NCBI GenBank assembly: GCA_936440205.1
Contig: OW387147.1
Location: forward strand, 18,811,629 to 18,875,628
Direction: 5' to 3'
Source of the DNA: Lepidonotus clava
Taxonomy: Eukaryota; Annelida; Polychaeta; Phyllodocida; Polynoidae
Length of the DNA stretch: 64,000 bases
The notes below the pieces were generated by a model. It searched no databases, had not been told where the DNA came from, and saw nothing but the letters and a program-made list of their open reading frames with translations. The first letter of the stretch is position 1. Every line of letters starts with the position of its first letter. Positions 12,301 through 24,300 of this stretch are shown here, one piece after another. The position numbers and the translations under genes were made by a program.

Positions 12301-15300
12301 GAGACCAATATTTATGCAATTACGTTTTCCCCAAACTTCAGCCACAGTTTCCTGTCCGACCCCATGCCAACACGGAGGCCAGTGCCCTGCTGGAACAATT
12401 GCATGTGTTTGTACGACTGGATTTTCTGGTGTAGACTGCTCGGTAGTGGACTCTACCGCATACGAAGGTAAATTCACTTTTTATTTTGCAGATGGTTTCA
12501 CATCAAAGTATGTCGCTGGACAAAGATATCCATTCACTGGAAAGGGATTATAATTATTTATAATGGTATCCGTAATCATAATGGCAACGTAACTTGCAAT
12601 GAGTTCATAATTTAAAACTTAACATATCACAAATGACCTAGGCAGTGACGAGAGACAAAATAATCCATTTCAGATTGTTGATTGTTTAATCCTTGAGTTT
12701 GCTTGACATTAGTGTGACTTATAGATCCATAGGGCCTATATGTACAGACATGGTTTTATTGATGACTAATAAAATTGTTACCAATATAATATACCATTTA
12801 CCGCCGAACACCATCTTAGTCCTGGAGCCATAAGCAGTCATACTTAAATCAGATTAGAGAGATATTATCCCATAACCTATCCGATACACATTTCGCATTG
12901 GAGAAAACATATTTTTCTTTTTTAAAATGACAGCGGCCCCTGGGAAGTTGAGCGCCTCTGATAACATCATCAGTGACCAGACCCAGGGTACCCTTGGTGG
13001 CTTGCTGATTAATGGGGTACAAGTTGCTGGCGATGACTGGGTCAGGTACTTTGCCATCAACGGTGAACCTCAGTACATTGACCTGGGAAGCCCCTCCACG
13101 TGTCCAGGCAGGCTTTCTATGTGCACCGCAGGAGCCACCATCAGTTTATGGCTCAAACTACCTACGGATACAGCCGATATGCGGTGCTTATTTTCCACTG
13201 GATCTACCACCGGAAATGGCTTCGATTTTATGCTCGATCCAGATAGACACCTTGAATTTGTCGTGAGTTGGATGTTTTGATCTTCATCAAGTTTTTCAAA
13301 AATATCAGACCCCTTGTTGAGGCACTAAGTGGCAAAAGGCATATAGTGACAAAATCTTGCCACTTAGTGCCTTTTTTGTCACATAGTTGACCTAGGTCGA
13401 TAGTGCATCTTATAGGTATTGCATGCATCTCAAAAGGTGATGATCAATAGAAAAATGAGGACTTAGTGTACCTTTTAAATGAAGGTTGTCAAACGTAGAG
13501 ACTCCCATTCCAGGGTTACATAACACAAGGCGTATCAGCATTCCCATAAATTGAAAGAACTTCAACTTTTGTACTTCAATACGTTATACTGGTATTACGA
13601 TATAAACGGGCCTTTTTTCGTTAAGGGGCCGTCCATAAATGACGTCACACATAAGGGGGTGGGCGTTGGGTTGAACAGTGTGACACTGCCTGAAAACAAG
13701 CCTTATTTTCATGTTTAGATTAGAGAATTTAGTGTGATAGGGGGGTGGGTGGGACATCATTTATGGACAGCCCCTAAAGGCCAAATTCCACCTTGCGGTT
13801 GGGCACGTTTGCGGCCACTATTTAAGGCTGCCGCAAGCAATTTGCGTTCCAGATACCAACATGTTGGTATCCCTGAGTAGGTGACGCAAACGCAGGCCGC
13901 AAACGCAGGCCGCAAACGCAGGCCGCAAATACCCATATTCCACCTTGCTGGACCCTACCGCAAACTAGTTTGCGGCCGTTTGTTTGGGTCTGGTGGCCGC
14001 AAACAAGTGGAATATAGCAGTTTGGGGCCGCCCTGGACGCGTTTGCGTCCGCCCTGGACGCGTTTGCGGCCACCCTGGACGCGTTTGCGGCCGTTTGTCG
14101 GATAGTGGAATACGGCCTTAACTTGTAACCAATTCCTTAAATCTACTTCCGTTGATAGAAACAATGAACTGTATTTATTTCAGAATACAATCGGCAACAC
14201 AGCGTCGACATTCGAAACATCAACGGCAGTCACAATTGGGAGTTGGACCAACTGGATCGTTCGCTACCTGAACTCGTCCTATGTGGAATTCTACGTTGAT
14301 GGGGAGTTGTTCGAAGTCGGGAATCTCACCGACCAGTCCGTTGTAAACTCTCCTGACCCGGGCCTTACTTCCAGCATCGGGCGGTGTCCTACTAGCACGG
14401 GGTATACGACCATGCAGCTGAATCGAGTCGACTTGTGGGCCTCCAGTCACGACCCCGACTTCCTCAGAAACTTCTATCAGGCCACTGCCCCAGGTGAGTG
14501 TTACCAGAGATATTATAGATACATGAAAGATCACCGACTCTTCTATGCATTCTGTTATGTGGCGTCACAGGTAGTAGGGCTAACAAGTTACGAGAATATA
14601 TACAGACAAAGATAACATAATATGTTATACATACATCTAAATGTTGGCGGTTGTATATCATACAACCTCCAACATTATTGTATGTATACAATCATAATCT
14701 ATCATTTTTGTTGAAGTGGGTTTAACAACACATACATAAAGTAACAATTTTTATATCAACTGATAATACCAGGTAGAGCACACTACCTCTATATTGCTGA
14801 AACAATATCTTCCATCCGTATCAATTGGTTGCAACAATATGAATACTTTTTTAAACCTTTAAGTTTCGTAAGAAATAAAAAACTTTTTGATCTCCAAATT
14901 TACCTAGTTGGACTTCCATTGCGCCAATATGCATGTCTCAAAGTGTAGATCCCCCATCGGCACTTGGGTTATGACACACAATTTTATTGGATTTGTTTAG
15001 GAACGTATCATCCCTGGAAGGCCCTGTTCAGGATTAAACATGCACCCATTAACATCTGTGCTGTATAGACAGGTCACCGATCATTTATAACAGTCTTAAA
15101 TGTATTTGAATTTATATCATTCACTTGAAATATAGGCCTAATGTGTAATCTTCCTCGTCTTTCTCCACAATAAATGTATATTTATTATGAGTGGCTACCC
15201 GTGGCAAGTATTAGTGTTGCCAATCAATACAGCTTGGTACTAGCCTCAAGGGCTGTGACATCTCCATGCAGGGGACTGTGATTTATTTGTTTCTAAGGTC

Positions 15301-18300
15301 TTATTGACATTTCATCTTATATTTTCTTCGAGGTGAATATTGTTCGTTTGTTAGATTCTTTTTTTTCGATTGAGCAAACCTACCTTGTTTCATGGTAACC
15401 TTGTTTTACATGATAGATTTGAAAACGGTCTGTGATGTGACAATATAGGTCTATCCCTCCTCTGTTTTCCCAAGAAGTAGTAGCCAGAACGTTCTATACA
15501 ATCATTATCATTTTATAAAACGATTATCTATGTAGTAGCTGTTACACATATACATGAATAATTTCTTCACTGCCATATCTATTACATATATAGGAGACTA
15601 CACATAAAAAATAACATGACTTTATTCACTCTTCATCTTGATGAAATTGATTTTGAGGGCACTCTTTATTTTCATTATCTGCGACTTACTTTTCAGCACC
15701 TTCTACCCATATATCCATGGAACAATTGGTCCAGGGAATGGTGGTGACCTATTCCCCACAAGCTCCAATTCCAATGACAGGGGTTAAAAACATGGCGGTG
15801 TCTTTTAATGGGCTTGACGAGGCTGTTCTTGTAGCCCACACACAAAACACATGCGCGGCCCATATGAAATTCTGTAGGAATGGACTCACATGGGCAATGT
15901 GGTTGAGACCATTGGATAACGCCCTATCACCTATAATCAGCGGGGGTGGGAAGGACATCTATTTAGATGGCAACAATGAAATTGTTGCGTCTATTGAGAA
16001 AGACTTGTCAAAATGGGAAATTTCCACAACCAGCCCTCCTGTTGCCAGATGGACTCATGTTGTGGTTACTTGGTCCCAAAACACTGGTCTAAGGATTTTC
16101 TTTGATGGCTATCTAAGAGAGACTGTTTTGACATCGTCATCCACAAATGCCGTGTATAACTTAACCACCCTTGTGGGGAGGGATGATGGGACACCACCAA
16201 ATTATGGGTATTTCGCCCTTGATGAAGTGTTGTACTGGGATTTCGTAAAAAGTGACGGATTTATTGCCGGTCTCTTCCATGGTTACGGTAAGCCATGTGC
16301 AACTTCAGCTCACATTTAAGGGGGTTTCCCACTATGCAATCAAAGCATTCAATGGCTTTCGATCTTGCTTTGGAAAGCCTGAAATTGTAATATATGAAAA
16401 CAAAAGTTTAATCTTGATTTCATTTTGGTCTATCTAGTTGAATTACATCAGTGGCGTAGCTGGCCCCTAAAGTGAGCGCACTCGCTAGAGTATCTCAGGG
16501 AATAATTTAGCTACATTTTGTGTACTTTTGCTATTTTTAACAATAGAGTTTCCTTACCATTTTTGTTAATTGGAAATGCTTATTTGGGTTTTTGTGCCAT
16601 TGTAGCTATGTCAATTAAAGTGTTTACAAGACATAACTATTATTATAAATGCTTTGAAATGCATTATCGAATGCCCTCAAAATGTTTAGTTGCATTGTGA
16701 CTACTCCCTTTCAGGTGTGAACCCTTCTCCATATTGTTTGTGCACGTGGTTCCTAAGATATAATTATAACTGCATTCATATACCAATCTAGACAACTGTG
16801 GTAAGAATGAGGCTGTAACAATTGTATTTGCATCTGCACCCCATTCTTCTCCTTCACCATGGTAAATCTCCTCCACTGTTGGCTAAACCTTGTAATGTTT
16901 AAAGCGATCTTTTACAAAAGTCTCTTTGTAGGCAACTAATTGTTATTTAGAACCTACATCTTAAAGATTGGATCCCCATATTGTTTTTTTTTCGCTCAGT
17001 GAATACAATAATCTTGCACATTCCTCTGCCACATTTGTCTCTACATTACTTATACTGTGTGTGCTAAAACGAAACAGTCTAACATCATCAGTTAAGTGAT
17101 GTCAAGCCATGACTGCCATCTTTTGAGTTACAATATAATACTTGTGGGATCTCTGCAAATCATTGAAGTTTGCAATATCCAGGTAAATTCTGTTTACATT
17201 TCTTTATTTTGACACAATACAAATAAGACATACATGGCTTAATTCTCATGTTGGATCTAGCCATACCACTCTAATTCTGATACAAGGGATTGGTTATTTG
17301 CACATTCCCTAATAGTGCCCGACGCACTCCTAGCATCCTGGACCAATTGAACAAATGCACTTTGTTTCCAGAACCCTGGATCGCCCCCCTCCCCTGTGGT
17401 GTAGTTTACTAAAGTTCCCCTAATAATAAAACATAAGGGCTGGATATTTGAACTCATAGAACCCTACTGCTTCATTGACATGCCAGAAAATATAAGATAT
17501 AAACTATAGTGGCACTAAAAATAATTAATCAATTAAGATAGTGAAACCTGTAAGACCACTAACCCATCAGCATAGTGTTATAAGCTTACCCAGATAAGAA
17601 GAAACATACTAAAATCCAATCAGTCAAAGCCAATGAAACAAAACATCATATCAAACAGTGCTTAGACATGAAAGGCTTAAATTTAGCTACCATCGTGGAG
17701 TAAGACCGAAAAGAGCTTTAAATCGATACATTTTCTTTTCGATATTAAGCTTATTATGTATGATAAATTAAGCCCAGATTACACGAAAGTGGTTTTTGTC
17801 CGATTTTGACCTCTTGGAAATGAGATTAACTATTTGAATGTGAAAGAACTGTGTAAATATTCTTTAAGTTATGACAATTAAAAACAATTTTATGAAAGGC
17901 ACACCAAATACTATGGAATAGCCCAGAGCTAGTAAACAAGGCCATGACATCATTACAAATATGATCCTGTTCAAATAATAATGATATTTCAAAAGTTATA
18001 TCTTTGCTTCTCTTCTATGCAAATGGGCTCTTGTTTTTTATTCTGATGTCACCACCATTCCTTAACTTAGTCAACATTAAGAATAAAATTTCCCCAAAAC
18101 ATCGGGCAGTATCTTTGGACACATTGAAACAATCATTTCAAATATGTGAAAATTGACACAGGATTAAGCAACCTATGTCGAAGGCCCTGTTTTTGTATAA
18201 TCTGGGTCTAATATCAGAAGTATCTATGTTTTGAAAGAGAATAAAGTAAGTATTTTTGCTGAGAAAATATAACTAACAACATTTCTTAAGAGGCACTGTT

Positions 18301-21300
18301 CCTTTTAATCCCCTTCAAATTCATTGTAAGCGAACGTGTAAAAGCGAACTGAATTCTGCATATTTCTTTTTTTTAATCAAATTACAATTTCATTTCAATT
18401 TGTGTTTTGCTTCAAGTCATACATTCGTTGTGCGTAAACCTGTCGTTATCTTTAAGCCATGTAACTATAATTAGCAAGGATAAGTATAAACTAAATAGTC
18501 CAATGTCTAATACAAACTAATATAGAATAAATATTATATAAAAATTATGACTAGTACTTCATTTCGCCCAACGTAGATCTAAAATGTTGGTTGATATTTG
18601 ACATTTATTAATTTACTTTACATCAATATTTATATAAACAATATTTTGTAGATATACCATTCAATCTCTTTAGCTGTTAGGTTCAAATACAGTAGTCTAA
18701 ACCTTTAGACATTTTGATTGTAATGTGTCTATTATGTAGAAATATTTCCAATAGTACACATAAACATGATAGAAATCACTATAGTGAGATACATAAGACC
18801 TAGCTAGTCTCCCTCATAGATGTAGGTAATCTAAATATAACTGTATTAAAGTGTAGTTGATCTAGCTCTAATGTATTTCCTCCCACAGGATATCCTTCTC
18901 TCTATCCATATATATTTCCATAAAGCATGTCTATTTATTACATTTATGTGCAGCGTTTCAAGAGCCTACAACAACATCAACAACTCCAGAACCTACAACC
19001 ACGTCAACGACAGTACCAACTACTACCACCTCAGGTATGTTTAGGTTGCATAACACAAAACATTTTGTAAATATACTATCCAATCTCTGTTGCTGTGAGG
19101 TTCAAATACAGTTGTCTAAACCTTTAGACATTTCAAATGCGATTTGTATATATTATGTAGGAAGCTTTCCAATAGCAGAATAGTACACATAAACATCATA
19201 GAAACCACTATAGTGAGATACATATTAAAGACCTAGCCCCCCTAATAGATGTAGTTAATCTAAATATAACCATATATGAGCATAGTTGATCTAGCTCTAA
19301 TATATTTCCTCCCATAGGATAACCTTCTCTCTATCTATATATTTCCATAAAGTAGGCCCCTCTCTCTATTCATTATATTTATGTGCAACGTTTCAAGAGG
19401 CCACATCAACGTCAACAACTCCAGAACCCACAACCACATCCTCAACTACAGTTCCAACTACTACCACTTCAGGTCTGTTGAGGTTGCATAACACAAAACA
19501 TTTTGTAGATATACCATTCATTTTGTAGATATACCATTCAATCTCTGTAGCTGTTAGGTTCAAATACATTAGTCTAAACCTTTAGACATTTCGAATGCAA
19601 TATCTATAATTATATTATGTAGGAAGCTTTCCAATAGTGCGCATAAACATGATAGATACCACTATAGCGAAATACATAAGATCTAGTCTCCCTCATACAT
19701 GTAGGTAATCTAGATATAACTGTATTTGAGCGTAGTTGATCTAGCTCTAATGTATTTCCTCCCACAGGATAACCTTCTCTCTATCTATATATTTCCATAA
19801 AGTAGGCCCTATATCTATCTATTACATTTATGTGCAACGTTTCAAGAGGCAACAACAACGTCAACAACTCCAGAACCTACAACCACATCCTCAACAACAG
19901 TGCCAACCACTACCATCACAGGTCTGTTAAGGTTGCATAACAAAAAAAAGACTCCTTCGAACATATAAGGCCTATATCTAAGAAAAATAAAGGGAGCTGG
20001 GGTTGTTCAATGAATAGCTTTTTCAGATTTCTGTATATTGGGCCCTGGTTCAATTCGCCGAGGTGTCTGCAGGATCACCTTGCCTTGTTGTTATTTTCAC
20101 CAGAAAATCAGTGGCGGATCCAGGGGGGGGGGGCAAAAGGGGCAATTGCCCCCCCCCCCCCCCCCCCCCCTAGACCAAAAATGAACTCTTGTAGTTTTGA
20201 CAAATCTGAGGAGAAATTTTGCAAGGTAAATCATGGGGGTGGGGGCTGATATTTTGCCCCCCCCCCCCTGGAAGTCAGACCCTGGATCTGTCCCTGAAGT
20301 TGGTCCTGATTGGGCCTAAGGGCATATCCAGAGTCAGCCATCTTGGAAGGCAAACCGATCCCCTGTATAAAAAATAAATAATGTCAGATTTGTATGAATC
20401 AACAAACGTTAATTAATCGAAAAAAAATCCACTTGGTCTACAGAGGCGATAGGCCCTCCACCCTTCCGGATCCGCAACTGCTGTTATAGCTAAAGTATTG
20501 CGGTGTGGACCTCGATTATTTGTGGACCAACGATTATCTTTTTAGTATAATTATGACAAAAAATGAAAGATGGCAAAGCCCAACGCCCTAGATCTCAGAT
20601 AACCCCAAACCAGATACAGTCGATTTGTATACCTCCTATTCAAATGGGATATAGGCAAAGGGAATTCTGTGTTATGAAACATAACACATTTTTCAAACGC
20701 TCTTGATTCCCCTCATGTAATGAATTTGAATGCAATATTTCAAAACTCTTACTTTGGCCGATGTTCAAGAAAGTACCCATAGGCCTAGGCTATTAAAGGA
20801 ATTCAAATGAAAACGTAGAGATATCAATATTTTGACCTTTCCGAAGTCAAACGTAGAGCATGACTGTTTTAAAAAGATATGCTTTAGCACATAAACAATA
20901 CGTGCCTCCCCTGAGTTAAACATTGACGGGTCCCTGGTCTTCCTGACAATACATGATATTTATATAAGGACATGATTTTTAATAAATTGATAACATATGT
21001 ACAGTTTGTTCAGCAATCACATATTTTGTAACATAACATGTTTGATATTGGTCAAATTGAATTGGAGTACATTAATTCAATAGAGCTTTAAGAGAATACA
21101 CCTTACTCCTTAGGTCAATGTGTGACGGTCTCCCTCCCTCCGGGCCACTCCACGGCGGCCGACGCCCGATCCGTCTCCCGGTCAGGCAGTATAGAGACAG
21201 ACGCCACCATCCACCTGACCTGCGCTGTCAGGGACGTTACGGTGACGTGGTTACTACGTCAGGAGACGTGGCAGAACACGTCACAGGTCACAGTGTCAGT

Positions 21301-24300
21301 GTTCGACGCAACGTCACAGGCCAGCGTTAACAAGGCCTGGGCGGCGGCCAGCCTGACACCCGGAACCTACAGCATTGACGTCACCGTGACGTATGCGTCA
21401 CAGAACGCCTCTGACGTCACCTACGTCAACGTCAAACGCTCCGCCCTGGAGGCGATCATTGATGGCGGGTCGCTGAAGACGGTCCAGCAAGGGACCACGG
21501 TTTATATCGACGCCCAATCCAGAACGATCGACCCAGAGGTTGGGAACTCCCAGGATAAATCCGGAATGACCTTCTCCTGGGTTTGCACTAAGGACGGAGC
21601 GACTGTGACGTCATCGTTAACAAACGCTCAGACGTCACAGAGTAGTGCCGCCAACGGCTACGTGTATTTGGATACGTCCTTGTTAGGTGTGGGTACTTAC
21701 GTTGTCAACGCCACGGTGGTTAAAGATACGAGGAACGCCTCTGCCCTCCAGACCATCACCATAGCCGCGGGTTACATTCCTGTAGTTGTCATAAGGTGAG
21801 ATACATAAACTTTAGTATCTTATTTTGTCTACTAGAAATATCCATCACTCCAAATGTCATATGAGGGTTCTGATCATGAGCTGCAGGAAAAAGACTTAGA
21901 CCTGCGGGCTCTAGACGTCACATAGTAGTTGGCTATATCACTGTAGTTGGTCATAAAGTTAGAACTATTGGCTGCAGCAGATAGCATTTGTGACCAGTCA
22001 CGGGATATGGTAACCTAGAGGGATTTTAGTCATTTTGCTCTAGGTCCATTATTAAGTGAGTAATTGATGAAAACAAGCTAATAATGCATATTTCCTTAAG
22101 GAATGTGACTTAGGCAGAATTTTCCAGGGATTAAGATTATGAGCAAAAAATCATTCTTTTTATTTATGAAAGTTGCATTGTGGGTAATTTTGTAAGGAAC
22201 GTCATTTTTTAAAAGAGTGCTGCAATAAAGAATGCTGTCATGTTACCATGGCAACAGAAAAAAGAATGTTCAGATCGCATAGAATATTTTTGTCAATTCT
22301 AATAACAGAAGTTTTTCACTTTCTGGTAGTAAAATTTGATATTTGAATGAAGATCTACGTGAAAAGTTATTGAATTTTGAATAATTTTGATAAGTAAGAA
22401 AATTGTAATTTTTGATTAAAAATCGTTTGGTTCAAGGAGCTATAATATGGAAATGGAGCACAAATAGTGAAATAGGGGTGTACCAGTGTGTGCCACATAG
22501 GGGTTTTCAAACTCCCATATCTCAGCCTATAATGGGAATATTTATAAATGGTTTGCATTGTCTGAAAGGTAGGAATGCAAATTCAAATTCATACTTTCCC
22601 CCTCTAGGACACCAAATCCCATGATTGGTCACAAAATACTTACCAACAAAAACTATATCGTCTTCTAATAGGATGCAAGACCTACGTGTCTATAATTATT
22701 ATAGATCAAATTTGCCCTTATTGAGAAGTCACGAACTATTGATGTATGTGAAGTTGTTTCAATAAAAAAAAAATAGAGAAGGCAAACTTTAATTATCGGC
22801 CCAATATGAAATGGCTACGAAACTAAACATTAATGGCAAGTTAATGCCAAGTGGTGATTCAAAAGAGAATTAGCCCATCTGATCCAATTGTGCCTGGATG
22901 CCTTTTCCAAATGATAATAATGATACCGATAGCTACATATACGAATCATAATAATCAATAATCTTCATATTAGTCTACTCAAAAAACTCCATTGCATGCT
23001 TATTGAACCTATGTGACCATTCTGACCATTTCCCAAAATTACATAACATATTAATTAATAACATAATATGTTATTTAATAACATAATATATCATTTCATT
23101 ATACAAAACCCTCGAGGCTAATCCCACCTTTCCTCCTCAGGTGCCTGGTGAACTGTGGTACGCGCGTGGTGGGTGGTCAGAAGCTGAGTCTGACTGCAGA
23201 GTGCCCCACCTGTACCTCCACCACCCTGACCTCCCTCGTCTACTCCTGGGACCTGACCCGCACCTCCAGTGACGGTGGAGCCAGCTCAACCGTCAGTGGC
23301 TTCTCAGCAATGACTGCTACTGGTAAGTTTTATTAAGTCAATCGTTTTTCTTCATTAGGTAAGAATCGTCAGTGTTTTCAATGGTTTTCAGATGTAATAC
23401 ATGTACAGAGGCGGATCCAGAGTCAGTCATCTAGGGGGTTGCAAGCCAACCCCCCTTTAAAAAAGAGAAAGTAAATAACCCCAGATTTGCATGAATCAAC
23501 AAACGTAGCTTATTAAACCTAACCACTCTGTCTAGGGGAATCAACAAACGTAGCTTATTAAACCTAACCACTCTGTCTAGGGGAAGGGGGGGGGGGGGGG
23601 CAACTGCCCCTTTTGCCCCCCCCCCCCCTTCTCCTGGATCCGCCACTGATGTAGGTATGAAGGGTGAAGTGATATATGAAAAAATATAGGTAGGATTTGC
23701 ATCACAAAGTGAGGGTGTATGCATCAAATGCTCCCTCCCCGACTCATCGCCTTGATATATGCCTACTTAATGGAAGGCCCATAATGCTACTCCGCTATAT
23801 TGTTCTGGCCAATTCTGCATGGGTAAACTCATGAGAATGGTGTGTATCAGGGGCAGTACCAGAAGAAAAGATAACGTTCAATATACTACTCACAAGTTGT
23901 TTTTTTCAACATTGTCATTGTCAATCTGCCTCATTTCGGGGTTCCTTAGAGACTGTCGAATATGGACTTATATGATTATAGCACGGTGCATTATAAAGTG
24001 TGATACAGATTCACATTAATGATAAGATCCCAATCTTCCTGGCATCCTCAAGATTAGTCACATTCCATTATTGGCGGAGTAAGTAGTATATGGAAAGTTG
24101 ATTATGCACATATTACTAATTAGCAGACGGACGTAAATAACGCTACAGACACCACGACCATTAAAGGAACACTATAGAACCATTATAGGATGGTCCAATA
24201 ATGTGGACTCGGATGACCATAGCACGATGCTTTTTACAGTGTGATAAAGGTTCACTTTCAGGCATGCTTCAGATTAAGCACTCTGCATTATTGGCAGAGT

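Larger units (their letters stand above)
18641..19930 (+). repeat. Three tandem exon-intron units of about 430 bp
   Basis: Units begin near 18650, 19067 and 19528 with 'atactatccaatctctgt', 'ggttcaaatac' and 'gtctaaacctttagacatt', continue through 'ttgatctagctctaat' and 'tttcctccca', and each ends with one Thr-rich exon. The second and third copies have changed 'gtgcag' to 'gtgcaa' in front of the exon. Confidence 0.88.

Noticed and set aside
12055-12471. 138-codon plus-strand frame overlapping the EGF exon
   Set aside because: It is in another frame from the six-cysteine EGF reading and has no domain; the EGF exon has perfect splice sites and phases.
13822-14164. Several Arg/Pro-rich frames on both strands
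   Set aside because: These are translations of the GC-rich minisatellites inside the M2 element.
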